From contig NZ_CP133089.1 in NCBI RefSeq assembly GCF_030908405.1, positions 1,674,001-1,738,000 of the forward strand: DNA of 64,000 nucleotides, in the 5' to 3' direction. The notes beneath the pieces were generated by a model. It saw only the letters and a list, made by a program, of their open reading frames with translations. It ran no database searches and was not told the origin of the DNA. This DNA comes from Aminobacterium sp. MB27-C1. Lineage in GTDB: Bacteria > Synergistota > Synergistia > Synergistales > Aminobacteriaceae. Position numbers and translations under genes: made by a program. Below, in pieces: positions 1 through 8,607 of this stretch; position 1 is the stretch's first letter; each line of letters opens with the position of its first letter.

Positions 1-436
1 GGTCATTCAGCAAGCACTTCGGAATGAGGGAATTATTGTAAAAATCAGAGTTGAAAAATCGGGAATGGTTCCCGAAGGAAACAAAAACGGAACACTTGAA
101 TCTGCTTTCATTGCTAGAAATTTTGGTTTTGTTGCCGATCCTATAGGTACATTAACCTCAGACTTCGGCCCTGAGAAAGGGCGAGGTGGATGGGGAGCTA
201 TCAACTGGAATTCAACAACATTTGATGAAGCAGTTAAAACGTACATAGAAACATTCGAAACTGAAAGACAAGTTTCGTTACGGAAAACTATGACAAGCAT
301 TCTACAAGAAGAGCTCCCCGCTATTCCAATAGCGTGGTATGACAACCATGTTACGGTTAATCATAGGATTCAAGGAGTCTCTCTTGATCCTTCAGAAGTA
401 AGGCCTTATCCAGAAGGGGTAGAATGGGCAAAATAA
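1..436 (+). CDS. ABC transporter substrate-binding protein, family 5 (partial, C-terminal end)
   Basis: The open frame enters the window at base 2 and ends at TAA 434-436, so only about 144 C-terminal residues are visible. The sequence resembles the C-terminal lobe of the DppA/OppA/NikA family, which binds peptides, nickel complexes or similar ligands outside the membrane. It includes a stretch typical of these proteins in which final-helix residues precede an ALPAIPI-like strand (here EELPAIPIAWYDN). The stop overlaps the start of the following permease (424), and four more transporter genes follow, so this is the receptor of that ABC system. The ligand cannot be read from this fragment. Family assignment is good; specificity is unknown. 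Confidence 0.85.
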   Translation, partial: VIQQALRNEGIIVKIRVEKSGMVPEGNKNGTLESAFIARNFGFVADPIGTLTSDFGPEKGRGGWGAINWNSTTFDEAVKTYIETFETERQVSLRKTMTSILQEELPAIPIAWYDNHVTVNHRIQGVSLDPSEVRPYPEGVEWAK

Positions 437-1353
437 TATTTTTCGCTCGGACATACTTTTTTCGTATGGTAATAGTTGCTCTGGGAGTGAGTACTCTGTG
501 CTTTCTTGCAGTGGAATTCGCTCCCGGAGACCGAGCTCTTGATGTCGCTATGGCTCGTTATGGTCTAGACGGTGCAACAGCTTCTGCTGTTGAATATGTT
601 CGTACTAGCGAAGGACTAGAGAAACATCCCTTTATTCGCTACAAGGCCTGGCTTTTTTCAGTCATTCAGGGGAGATGGGGGCATTCTCTTGTAGGAGGCG
701 AAGAAATTTTCCCTATGCTGTTACGCTCTTTCAAACGTACAACCCTTTTAGCAGGATTTTCGTTACTCTTGTCTTTCTTATTTGCCTTTCCTCTCGGAAT
801 CTATTGTGGACGTCACCCTGGCCATTACGTTGATATCCTCTCTTCTTTGGCATCGAGTGTTCTTGTTTCCTTCCCTTCTTTTGTCAGAGGAGCCTTTCTT
901 ATACTCTTGTTGGCTGTCAATTTTCACTTTTTTCCTGTCGCCGGTTTTTCTTCTTTTTCCCACATGGTATTGCCTGCTATTACACTTGCCATCGGCCTTG
1001 CAGCAACTTCATCACGAGTCATAGCGTCATCCATTCAGCAAGCCTGCCAAACTGAGCATTATAAATTCGCACAACACAAAGGACTTTGTGGAAAGAACCT
1101 CTTCTTCCCTCATGGTCTTCTCAATGCTTCTGTTCCCATCGTAACTTACGTAGGATTACAAGCGGCAGGTCTTCTTGACGGCGTTGTGGTTATTGAAACG
1201 CTTTTTGCCTGGCCTGGTTTAGGAAGTTTACTTTTAGACGCTCTCCGTTCTGGAGATATTCTTGTTATTCAAGGTGCTGGATTATTGTTAGGCTGGATTT
1301 ATGTTACGGTAAACACATTAACAGATTGGTTATCAGAGGGGTTCATTCTATGA
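424..1353 (+). CDS. ABC transporter permease, DppB/NikB type
   Basis: This is a 309-residue inner-membrane permease of the binding-protein-dependent transport family. A first membrane segment at about residues 13-33 is followed by a periplasmic loop and five more hydrophobic segments. An EAA-type cytoplasmic loop lies near residues 205-225 (HYKFAQHKGLCGKN then HGLLNA), where the ATPase docks. The C-terminal part has the usual ETLFAWPGLG motif of DppB-like proteins. The start overlaps the binding-protein gene by 13 bases, and the stop shares bases with the ATG of the next permease at 1350. It forms the channel with that second permease. Substrate is not deducible. Confidence 0.92.
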   Translation: MGKIIFFARTYFFRMVIVALGVSTLCFLAVEFAPGDRALDVAMARYGLDGATASAVEYVRTSEGLEKHPFIRYKAWLFSVIQGRWGHSLVGGEEIFPMLLRSFKRTTLLAGFSLLLSFLFAFPLGIYCGRHPGHYVDILSSLASSVLVSFPSFVRGAFLILLLAVNFHFFPVAGFSSFSHMVLPAITLAIGLAATSSRVIASSIQQACQTEHYKFAQHKGLCGKNLFFPHGLLNASVPIVTYVGLQAAGLLDGVVVIETLFAWPGLGSLLLDALRSGDILVIQGAGLLLGWIYVTVNTLTDWLSEGFIL

Positions 1354-2150
1354 CAAGAAAACAAAAAGGAGCGATCCTGATTCTCATTGTCCTAATTTTG
1401 GGTTTAGTGTTTCTCTTTTTAAGAAATTCGAATCCTTTTGCTCAAAATCTTTTACATACGTTGGAATCTTCGTCTAAATCTCATATTTTAGGAACGGATC
1501 ATTTGGGAAGAGACCTTGGTGCTCGCATCGCAAAAGGGGCTTTCAATTCTATTCTTTTGTCTGCTATATGTGTCTTGGGGTCTTTATTTATAGGGCTATC
1601 TCTCGGTTCTCTCGCAGCATACAAAAAATCAAATATTGAAAAGGGGCTTTTAATATTTACAGACATTGTTATGGCTTTCCCTGGAATTGTCTTGGCAATT
1701 GTATTAAGCGCTCTTACTCAAGGAGGACCTTGCGCAGTTGTCATTGCTCTTATCTTTACAGGATGGCCTCAATATTTTCGAATGGTACGCAACCTACTTA
1801 AGGGAATTTTAGGAAGCCCTTACGTTGAAGCCGCTCAAATAGCAGGGTTTCCAACCCCTATTCTTTTAGGGAAATACGTATTTCCAAAACTTGTTCCTAC
1901 CATTGGTGTAATGGCTGCTCTTGCATGGGGAAAGACTATTCTAGAAATATCTTCTTTAGGTTTTTTAGGAATTGGGATGGCACCACCAGAACCAGAATTA
2001 GGAGCCATGATATCTGAAGGAATGTCGTACATGAGAACAGCTCCACAAGTTGTTTTTTTACCAGGAACAGTCATTTTTCTTTTTGTCTTTGCCTTTCTTC
2101 TTCTTGGGGACGGGAAAAATCGTAATTGTACAGGAGGATATCACATATGA
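1350..2150 (+). CDS. ABC transporter permease, DppC/NikC type
   Basis: This 266-residue permease is the second channel subunit of the peptide/nickel-type transporter. It has the DppC hallmark GTDHLGRD near residues 48-55, about six hydrophobic segments and an EAA loop (YVEAAQIAGF, then KYVFPKL) in the second half. I start it at ATG 1350, which overlaps the upstream stop in an ATGA arrangement, rather than at the upstream in-frame codon at 1326. The C-terminus is slightly unusual: after the family LLLGDG motif it ends in a short hydrophilic tail instead of the usual RDALDP-like ending. The last codons overlap the next ATPase gene. Confidence 0.92.
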   Translation: MTRKQKGAILILIVLILGLVFLFLRNSNPFAQNLLHTLESSSKSHILGTDHLGRDLGARIAKGAFNSILLSAICVLGSLFIGLSLGSLAAYKKSNIEKGLLIFTDIVMAFPGIVLAIVLSALTQGGPCAVVIALIFTGWPQYFRMVRNLLKGILGSPYVEAAQIAGFPTPILLGKYVFPKLVPTIGVMAALAWGKTILEISSLGFLGIGMAPPEPELGAMISEGMSYMRTAPQVVFLPGTVIFLFVFAFLLLGDGKNRNCTGGYHI

Positions 2151-2965
2151 TCTCTTCTCTTTCTGTACAGCATCTTTTTATTCTTGATGAGAAAAAGAAA
2201 CCTCTCGTACAAAATGTCTCTTTTTCCATTTCCTCAAAAAGTGTCTTTTTTCTGATAGGCGAAACAGGGAGCGGAAAAAGTCTCATCGCCCAAACTATTG
2301 CAGGAACACTTCCTAAAAGGCTCACCGCCAAGGGCAAAATTTTTTTTGAAAAGCAGAATCTTCTCCTGCTAAAAGACAGTGAAAGGCAAAAGCTCTGGGG
2401 AAAATCTCTCTTTCTTATGCCACAAGAACCTTTTTCTGCTCTTAACCCCTTACTCTCTGTTTTCCACCAAGTACGAGAGATATTTGAATATACGAAAGGA
2501 ATGAAAAGGAATCAAGCAAATGAATCAACAAAAGACATTCTTTCAATATTAGGCATTCCTTATCAAGTTTCTAAAGAAAAACCTCATAAGCTTTCGGGAG
2601 GAATGGCCCAAAGAGTGCTCTTGGCAATGGCACTCGCATCTCCAGCAAAATTTATTCTATTGGATGAACCCACCAAAGGTCTAGATTCGTCACGAAAAAA
2701 AGATGCCATCCTTCTCATAAAAGAAATTTTAAATAACGGGAAAACGCTTCTTTGCATTACCCACGACCTTTCTCTCCCTCTTGCGATAGAAGGGAATATA
2801 GGCATCCTTTTTAGAGGAATACTTGTGGAAGAGGGAAAATCAAAAGATATCTTGGGGTCTCCTACCCATCCATACACGCAAGGTCTGCTAGATGCCCTTC
2901 CCGAACGTGGGCTACATCCTATTCCAGAAGAATTACTGGAAAAGCTTGAAAGGACGTGGCTTTAA
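2147..2965 (+). CDS. ABC transporter ATP-binding protein, DppD/OppD type
   Basis: This 272-residue ATPase powers the upstream permeases. Walker A GETGSGKS is at about residues 38-45, a Q-loop follows (MPQEPFSALNP), the signature LSGGMAQR is near 149-156 and Walker B with FILLDEPTKGLD is near 169-180. It is shorter than E. coli DppD (about 327 residues) and ends soon after the HPYTQGLL element of oligopeptide-family ATPases, with no long cysteine-containing tail. The start at 2147 is preferred over 2126 because AGGAGG sits at 2132-2137, nine bases upstream, and it overlaps the previous stop as ATGA. Confidence 0.93.
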   Translation: MISSLSVQHLFILDEKKKPLVQNVSFSISSKSVFFLIGETGSGKSLIAQTIAGTLPKRLTAKGKIFFEKQNLLLLKDSERQKLWGKSLFLMPQEPFSALNPLLSVFHQVREIFEYTKGMKRNQANESTKDILSILGIPYQVSKEKPHKLSGGMAQRVLLAMALASPAKFILLDEPTKGLDSSRKKDAILLIKEILNNGKTLLCITHDLSLPLAIEGNIGILFRGILVEEGKSKDILGSPTHPYTQGLLDALPERGLHPIPEELLEKLERTWL

Positions 2966-2966
2966 T

Positions 2967-3653
2967 ATGGGGAATATTCCCGTAGTAGAAGGGCAACATC
3001 TCTCTAAGATTTTTACAAGGAAAAACAACACTCGTGTTACTCTTTTTTCTAATTTATCTCTCTCTTTATACAGAGGAGAGATTGTAGGTTTATGGGGGTT
3101 ATCAGGAAAAGGAAAAACGACTCTCGGGAATTTGTTACTCGACATTATCTCCCCCGATGAAGGAAATGTATTATGGAAAGGTGAAAACATATCTACTCTA
3201 TCTCATAAAGAGAAAAAAAGACTTCGTCCCCTCTTTCAAAAAATTCACCAAGATCCAGGTTCATCTTTTCCCTCTCATCTAAAGATGCAAACTGTTTTTA
3301 GAGACTTTTATAAATGGGGAAAACACGCAGTCTTTTCTTCGGAACAACATTGGTGGGATTCTCTACATGAAGGAATGAAAAAGGCATCACTTTCAGAAAA
3401 ACTTCTCGATAGATATCCATGTCAGCTTTCTGGTGGAGAACTTCAAAGATTTGCCCTTCTTAGAGCAATGCTTTTCTCCCCCCTTTTTTTTGTAGCTGAT
3501 GAACCTACATCTCGTCTTGATCCTTCAGTCCAAGCCAAAGTCGCACACATGATTGCAGAAGATGCATACAAAAGAAACGTGACTATTCTTTTCATTTCTC
3601 ACGACAAAGCTCTTTTAAGGGCTATATGTTCAAGGATCATTCACCTCGAATAG
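2967..3653 (+). CDS. ABC transporter ATP-binding protein, DppF/OppF type
   Basis: This 228-residue protein is the second ATPase of the transporter. Walker A GLSGKGKTT is at residues 44-52, the signature LSGGELQRF and a Walker B ending in VADEPTSRLD follow, and the H-loop is ISHD. The D-loop reads SRLD rather than the common SALD. It is about 90 residues shorter than E. coli DppF and lacks the C-terminal oligopeptide-family extension. The start ATG lies one base after the upstream stop, so translational coupling is likely. It is the last gene of the operon; the next gene has its own palindromic upstream region. Confidence 0.9.
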   Translation: MGNIPVVEGQHLSKIFTRKNNTRVTLFSNLSLSLYRGEIVGLWGLSGKGKTTLGNLLLDIISPDEGNVLWKGENISTLSHKEKKRLRPLFQKIHQDPGSSFPSHLKMQTVFRDFYKWGKHAVFSSEQHWWDSLHEGMKKASLSEKLLDRYPCQLSGGELQRFALLRAMLFSPLFFVADEPTSRLDPSVQAKVAHMIAEDAYKRNVTILFISHDKALLRAICSRIIHLE

Positions 3654-3671
3654 TTGTCAGAATAAAACAAA

Positions 3672-3683
3672 AAGTTTAAACTT
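3672..3683. promoter_or_regulatory. 12-bp perfect palindrome upstream of the Dps-like gene
   Basis: AAGTTTAAACTT is a perfect 12-bp palindrome 65 bases before the GTG start of the ferritin-like gene and just after the ABC operon. A second TTAAAC follows directly. It could be an operator for a peroxide or metal regulator, but the binding protein is not known. Confidence 0.35.
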
Positions 3684-3747
3684 AAACGTGCCGACTTCCA
3701 AAGAGTATAAAAGCTCTATCAAGAAATAGTAAAAGGAGGCGAGTCAC

Positions 3748-4305
3748 GTGGCAAAAGTTGCAAGAGAAATGGTAGAAAAAGCAGGGATCAATGTCGACCA
3801 ACTTCTTCAGCTTTTAATATCAAATGCAGCTGCGGAACTCACTACATTCTACTATTACACAATTTTGAGGGCGAACCTTATTGGTCTGGAAGGCGAAGGG
3901 ATAAAAGAGATTGCTGAGACTGCTCGTATTGAAGACAGAAATCATTTTGAAGCTCTCGTTCCTCGTATTTATGAACTTGGAGGTAAACTTCCCGACGATA
4001 TGAAAGCATTCCATGACATTTCGGCATGTCCCCCAGCCAGATTACCGGAAGACTCAACAGATGTAAAAGCAATTTTAAAAGTATTAGTGGAAGCCGAACG
4101 TTGCGCCGTTCGGGGATATACTCACATTTGTAATATGACAGCAGGAAAAGACCACCGCACCTATGCTTTAGCTCAAGCCATTTTACAAGAAGAAATTGAG
4201 CATGAATCATGGTTCTCTGAATTTCTAGGTGAAGGTCCTTCAGGTCACTTTATGAGAAGAGGAGAAACATCACCTTTCGTACGCCCTTTCATGCCATCTG
4301 TATAA
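3748..4305 (+). CDS. Dps-like ferritin (DPSL/thioferritin type)
   Basis: This 185-residue ferritin-fold protein probably oxidises and stores iron and protects DNA or cell contents from peroxide. Four helices carry the di-iron ligand pattern: Glu in AAAELTTFYYY, the ExxxH of ARIEDRNHF, and a C-terminal EEIEHE. Two cysteines (in DISACPP and the EAERCAVRGYTHIC segment) lie where the DPSL subfamily has its conserved cysteine pair next to the metal site. The start is GTG 3748, because AAGGAGG at 3733-3739 sits eight bases upstream; no ATG fits. It is a single-gene unit with its own palindrome upstream and a terminator downstream. DPSL proteins are known from archaea and anaerobic bacteria. Confidence 0.85.
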   Translation: MAKVAREMVEKAGINVDQLLQLLISNAAAELTTFYYYTILRANLIGLEGEGIKEIAETARIEDRNHFEALVPRIYELGGKLPDDMKAFHDISACPPARLPEDSTDVKAILKVLVEAERCAVRGYTHICNMTAGKDHRTYALAQAILQEEIEHESWFSEFLGEGPSGHFMRRGETSPFVRPFMPSV

Positions 4306-4325
4306 ACTTTCTTTCACTAAATATC

Positions 4326-4362
4326 AAAGGGCCTCAAAATTTAAATTGAGGTCCTTTTTTCT
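4326..4362 (+). terminator. Rho-independent terminator after the Dps-like gene
   Basis: AAAGGGCCTCAA pairs with TTGAGGTCCTTT (one G-U) across a short AT-rich loop, followed by a run of T. Confidence 0.85.
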
Positions 4363-4501
4363 ATTTTGTTACTCTCCTTCCCTATTGGCATATAAAAGAG
4401 AACAAACAGATCTTTAATCATGTGGTAAAATCAACTATCTTTATACGCCGTACTGACCAGAGGAATTAAGGCTTGGTGTATCTATAAGAGAGGAATACTG
4501 A

Positions 4502-5023
4502 ATGGGAATGCAGCTACAACTGATTAAACCCTCTTTGCATATAAAAAAAGAATATTTAGATTTCGCAAGGGAATGGCAAAAGAATGATGAAGAGATTATT
4601 CCCTGGGCAGCTCGGCTGATGGGAAAAGATTATAAATCATGGGTAGAGGAAACTAAAAAAAATGAAAAAACTCCTCCCCCTCATCTGGTTCCTTCCAGTA
4701 CCTTTTTTCTTATAAATACTGATGGGGTAATAATCGGTGCAATCAACATTAGACATTATCTGAACGAAGCATTATTACGTACAGGAGGGCATATCGGTTA
4801 CGGTATACGTCCTTTTTTTCGTGGTAATGGTTTTGCAACTCATATGCTAGCCTTGGCACTTCCTATAACTCGAAATTTGGGGATTACAAAAGCACTACTT
4901 ACATGTGACAAGCAAAACATCGCTTCAGCTAAAACGATCATAAAAAATAGCGGAATACTTGAAAATGAAATAAATGAAGAGACAAGAATTACACAACGAT
5001 ATTGGATTTCTCTAGACATGTAA
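4502..5023 (+). CDS. GNAT family N-acetyltransferase (COG3981-like)
   Basis: This 173-residue protein has the GNAT fold. Motif A is seen as GYGIRPFFRGNGFA (about residues 98-111), the acetyl-CoA pyrophosphate-binding loop with the R/QxxGxG/A pattern. The N-terminal LIKPSLHIKKEYLDFAREW region and the INIRHYLNEALLRTGGHIGY strand match predicted acetyltransferases of the COG3981 group; the acceptor substrate is unknown. The start at 4502 has GAGAGG at 4487-4493. The gene stands alone, convergent with ftcD, with a very strong hairpin between them. Confidence 0.85.
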   Translation: MGMQLQLIKPSLHIKKEYLDFAREWQKNDEEIIPWAARLMGKDYKSWVEETKKNEKTPPPHLVPSSTFFLINTDGVIIGAINIRHYLNEALLRTGGHIGYGIRPFFRGNGFATHMLALALPITRNLGITKALLTCDKQNIASAKTIIKNSGILENEINEETRITQRYWISLDM

Positions 5024-5070
5024 ATATCTACTTTTTCCATAATAGCAAATAACTTATCCCTATAGATTAA

Positions 5071-5113
5071 GAAATCCCCTCAAATTTATTGTAAATTTGA
5101 GGGGATTTCTTTG
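5071..5113 (+). terminator. Strong intergenic hairpin terminator
   Basis: An 18-bp perfect stem (5071-5088 with 5092-5109) closes a 3-base loop and is followed by TTTGTTTA on the plus strand. It lies between the convergent GNAT and ftcD genes and may serve both. Confidence 0.85.
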
Positions 5114-5121
5114 TTTACTTT

Positions 5122-6018
5122 TTAATCGAGATTTGCTTCAAGAACTTGTTTCCGACTAAAGTCTTCCAGTCTGAGATAAAATTCAGCAACATCAAGCAAT
5201 GCCTGCATGGGAGTTAAACCGATTATTTCGCTTCCTACAATATTTACTCCATATCGAGTGGCTTCAGATTTCACCGTCTCAAAAACTCGATGTAGCGGGG
5301 TTCCTTCAAAATTTGTCATATTTATAGAAACTTGAGCTATTCCTCGCTCCTCTAACATTACCCCCATAGCACGACAATATTTGTATCCGCCCTTAGCCTC
5401 TCTAATCGTCTGGGCAATCTTCTTAGCAATGGACAAATCACCTGTAGAGAGATTGATATTGAATGCGATGAGGAAAGGACGGGCACCGACAGCTGTCGCT
5501 CCTGCAGTTGGGTGCATAGTATGTGGTCCCGCATCGGGAGTACGTTCAGGCGTTTTTATAAGCTCTTTCAACCCCTCATATTGTCCTTTTCTAATCTGAG
5601 GCAAAGACCTGAGATCAGAACGTTTTGAAGCCTCTTCATAAAAGTAGACGGGGATATTCAATTTATCCGCTATTTCTTTTCCCAAAGAATGTGCGAGATC
5701 AACACACTCTTCCATTGTTACATCCGCAACAGGTATAAATGGAATTACATCGGTCGCACCGATACGAGGATGTTCTCCATGATGTTTTTCCATATCAATC
5801 AATTCTGCCGCCTTAGCACAGCAGGAAAAGGCTGCCTCTTTGGCAGATTCTGGATTTCCCACAAACGTTAGTACCGTTCTATTATGATCAGCATCGGAAG
5901 AATAATTGAGAACTTTAACTCCAGACACTTTTCTGGCAGCATCGACTATGGCTTCAATAACGTCTTTTCGTCTGCCTTCACTAAAATTTGGAACACATTC
6001 TACGAGTTTTTTCGTCAT
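5122..6018 (-). CDS. ftcD: Glutamate formimidoyltransferase
   Basis: This 298-residue enzyme moves the formimino group between N-formimino-L-glutamate and tetrahydrofolate, the last step of one histidine-degradation route. The N-terminus KLVECVPNFSEGRR, the NRTVLTF strand, HHGEHPRIGATDVIPF and RPFLIAFN segments are characteristic. Only the formiminotransferase part is present; the cyclodeaminase part of the bifunctional mammalian enzyme is absent. I start at ATG 6018 because GAGGGGAG lies about ten bases upstream, whereas the upstream ATG (6039) has no ribosome site. It is the last gene after the amidohydrolase and gltS, so it probably feeds glutamate and one-carbon metabolism. Confidence 0.93.
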   Translation of the reverse strand: MTKKLVECVPNFSEGRRKDVIEAIVDAARKVSGVKVLNYSSDADHNRTVLTFVGNPESAKEAAFSCCAKAAELIDMEKHHGEHPRIGATDVIPFIPVADVTMEECVDLAHSLGKEIADKLNIPVYFYEEASKRSDLRSLPQIRKGQYEGLKELIKTPERTPDAGPHTMHPTAGATAVGARPFLIAFNINLSTGDLSIAKKIAQTIREAKGGYKYCRAMGVMLEERGIAQVSINMTNFEGTPLHRVFETVKSEATRYGVNIVGSEIIGLTPMQALLDVAEFYLRLEDFSRKQVLEANLD

Positions 6019-6051
6019 AAACACACTCTCCCCTCTCATCGTCCTATCTGG

Positions 6052-7284
6052 TTATTTTGTCAAAAAGTTAATGAACCAAACTATATTGGGCAATCCAACG
6101 AGATCAATCAATACCGCTCCACAAAGAGGAACAATAAGAAAAGCTTTATGAGACATCATTTGATATCGTTCAGATACAGCCCCCATATTGGCCACTGCAT
6201 TGGGGGTAGCTCCTAATCCATGACCAATAAATCCGGCACACATGACAGCAGCATCATAATCTTTGCCCAACAAGGGGAAGAGAAGAAATGCTCCGATTAA
6301 CAAAAGGGCTATTGTCTGTAAAGCCAAAATTACGATTAAAGGAATGGCAAGATCGTAAAGTTCCCAGATGCGAAGGCTCATCATAGCCATGGTAAGAAAC
6401 AATCCAAGAGAGACATCAGAGATAAGTTCAATAGCTTTATCATGAATTTTGACCCAAGAAAAATGGTCATTAAAATTACGGAATACAACTGCAACAAACA
6501 TAGCTCCTACATAACCAGGGAGACTGAAATTGTACCATTCCTTAATTTTGCCAGATAAGAAGCTCCCTAAAACCATGATTACAAGAACAAGTGTAAGCAT
6601 TTTCAAAAAGTCGAAACTAGAAAAAAATTGGTCAAATTTTTCTTTTTCAGTTTTTTGAATATAGAGAGCCTCCTGGCTTGCCTCAATAGAAACATGATGT
6701 CGATCAATAAGCCATTTCGCCAGAGGTCCGCCAAGAAGGCCTCCAGCAATGAGACCATAAGTCGCCGCTGCAATAGCTACCACTTTTGCTCCAGCAACGC
6801 CCAACTCTTCTGCCATTGGCCCAAAAGCCGCAGCAGCTCCGTGTCCCCCTTCAAGAGAAGCAGCACCTGCCATAATTCCAAGAGCTGGGTGAATTCCAAG
6901 CAATTTTGCCAAACCTGCACCAAAACCATTCTGGAAAACTGCAAGACACCAACAGAAAATTAAATAAACAATGAGAGCTTTTCCTCCTTTTTTAAGGAGC
7001 GCAAAACTACCCCCAATTCCTACTGTGGTAAAAAACGCTATCATCATTGGTGACTGAAGTGCTGTATTAAACTTAATAGCGCCACCACCTTGATGATGCA
7101 AAACTAATGCAATTAAAGACATAAGAACGCCACCTATAACTGGTGCAGGAATACAAAAAACTTCAAAAAAACGAACTTTATGACGCAAACCATAACCCAA
7201 CATAAGCAAAATGGCTGCAAGAGCAGTAGTCCATACGCCATCAAGGTGAAGAGTAAGGATCTTATCAACAAATTCCCACGTCAT
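6052..7284 (-). CDS. gltS: Sodium/glutamate symporter
   Basis: This 410-residue inner-membrane protein belongs to the GltS (ESS) family of Na+/glutamate symporters. Two inverted halves of about five segments each are visible. The glycine-rich re-entrant loops appear as GAASLEGGHGAAAAFGP in the first half and CAGFIGHGLGATPNAVANM in the second, the family's substrate and sodium-binding elements. AGAGGAGGT at 7291-7300 sets the start. It lies 33 bases upstream of ftcD and 81 bases downstream of the amidohydrolase on the minus strand. This suggests uptake, or export, of glutamate or formiminoglutamate in the same pathway. Confidence 0.95.
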   Translation of the reverse strand: MTWEFVDKILTLHLDGVWTTALAAILLMLGYGLRHKVRFFEVFCIPAPVIGGVLMSLIALVLHHQGGGAIKFNTALQSPMMIAFFTTVGIGGSFALLKKGGKALIVYLIFCWCLAVFQNGFGAGLAKLLGIHPALGIMAGAASLEGGHGAAAAFGPMAEELGVAGAKVVAIAAATYGLIAGGLLGGPLAKWLIDRHHVSIEASQEALYIQKTEKEKFDQFFSSFDFLKMLTLVLVIMVLGSFLSGKIKEWYNFSLPGYVGAMFVAVVFRNFNDHFSWVKIHDKAIELISDVSLGLFLTMAMMSLRIWELYDLAIPLIVILALQTIALLLIGAFLLFPLLGKDYDAAVMCAGFIGHGLGATPNAVANMGAVSERYQMMSHKAFLIVPLCGAVLIDLVGLPNIVWFINFLTK

Positions 7285-7365
7285 GAGAATACCTCCTCTT
7301 AAGATAATTACTCCAGTTACATTTTTCTCTAAAAGGGTTACGGGAGCTTTCGTCTGGGAAGAAAA

Positions 7366-8607
7366 TTACAAACCAAATACTCTGGTTCGTTCTAATTCCA
7401 AAGGAACTTCTATATCTTCTTGCACGTCGAGATTTTTCACCACACCTTCTTCTATTATTTTCTTTCCTCCGACGTAGAGATCTACAAGCTTTTCTCCATC
7501 TAGAACTTTAAAATCAGCTGCTGCCCCAGGCTCCATAACACCAATTTTGTACGTATGAAAATCAAAGGGAAGAGATCCTAATTTTTGAGATTCTTCAACA
7601 GAGATATTTATGTTAATCTTTTTAAGATAGGCAACTTCATTACGTATTGAGAGATCATCATTGCTTGCCTCTCCATCTGTTCCTACGTAGACAAAAATTC
7701 CTCGTGCTAAAAAGGCTTTTAAATCTGCTTGACCGGCATTCACTCTGTTATTCATTCTAGAATTCAAGACAACTTTCATTCCATGTCGAGCTATCAGATC
7801 TTTTTCATTATCATTCGTCCAAATGCAATCCGAAAGCATAACATGACGCAATGATTGAATTTTTCCATTGTGATAAAGCTGATCAAGAACCTCTACAGGG
7901 CGCTTCCCATATAAATTTTGACTCAAAAGCACATCTCCCTCATCTTCCGAAAGATGTAGTTGAACAACTCTATCCTTTTCAAAGCCAAGATTGATACCAT
8001 GAATAATGGCTTCTAATGTGTTAGCATGAAAACTATGTAAGGCAGGGGCAATAACAATTCGAGGGTCTTCTAACTTCTCTACTTCCTTCTGCAGAGCATG
8101 GTAATTCTTAGTAGCTTGTTCAATAGTTTCGTAGTAAGAATGTTGTGATTGATGTTTTTCAGGATAAGCGTTTTCTAACACGATATCATAGTGCATTCTT
8201 CCAAAATAAAGGCGGAGCCCAACATCTCTGGCAGCTCGTATGACCTCTCTATCGAGGTCATTTCCACGCTGGTTGTGGCAATAGAAAGAAACCATTACGG
8301 ATGTAACGCCATAAGACGCCATTCGGGAAAAGGCCCGTGCACTGGCTAAATAAACTAATTTAGGAGTCATTCGACAACTATATTTATATATAGTGTTTTT
8401 ACACCACGTAGCTAGATCCCACGTAGGATCTACTAGTTCTACATAAATTGACTGCTCAGGGTGGGAATGGGCGTTAAAGTCTCCTAAAGAGATAGTATAA
8501 GAGCCGTAGTCTTTTTTTGCACTAGAAGGGATTTTCAGATTTTTCCATTCATTGGTAGAAATAAAATTTTCAAATACACCTCTATTTCTATCAATAACTG
8601 CAACCAT
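7366..8607 (-). CDS. Atypical amidohydrolase (TrzA/MtaD/HutF-like)
   Basis: This protein of 413 residues from the first ATG is a TIM-barrel metal-dependent hydrolase. It shows the HxH metal motif (NAHSHPEQ), the beta-5 HLSED (HxxE) and the C-terminal GTDGEASNDDL carrying the metal-binding Asp. Where relatives have an AHC motif with a catalytic His, this one reads SDC, so His is replaced by Asp. The barrel resembles MtaD/TrzA deaminases, while the N-terminal region recalls formimidoylglutamate deiminase. The reading frame continues 22 codons upstream of this ATG to a GGAGGTGA site, so the true start may be non-ATG (see findings). Neighbours gltS and ftcD suggest a formimino-amino-acid substrate, which is inference. 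Confidence 0.75.
   Translation of the reverse strand: MVAVIDRNRGVFENFISTNEWKNLKIPSSAKKDYGSYTISLGDFNAHSHPEQSIYVELVDPTWDLATWCKNTIYKYSCRMTPKLVYLASARAFSRMASYGVTSVMVSFYCHNQRGNDLDREVIRAARDVGLRLYFGRMHYDIVLENAYPEKHQSQHSYYETIEQATKNYHALQKEVEKLEDPRIVIAPALHSFHANTLEAIIHGINLGFEKDRVVQLHLSEDEGDVLLSQNLYGKRPVEVLDQLYHNGKIQSLRHVMLSDCIWTNDNEKDLIARHGMKVVLNSRMNNRVNAGQADLKAFLARGIFVYVGTDGEASNDDLSIRNEVAYLKKININISVEESQKLGSLPFDFHTYKIGVMEPGAAADFKVLDGEKLVDLYVGGKKIIEEGVVKNLDVQEDIEVPLELERTRVFGL

Noticed and set aside
4080-4210. Minus-strand frame of 110 codons in the ferritin gene
   Set aside because: It overlaps a gene with clear metal ligands and ribosome site, and has neither itself.
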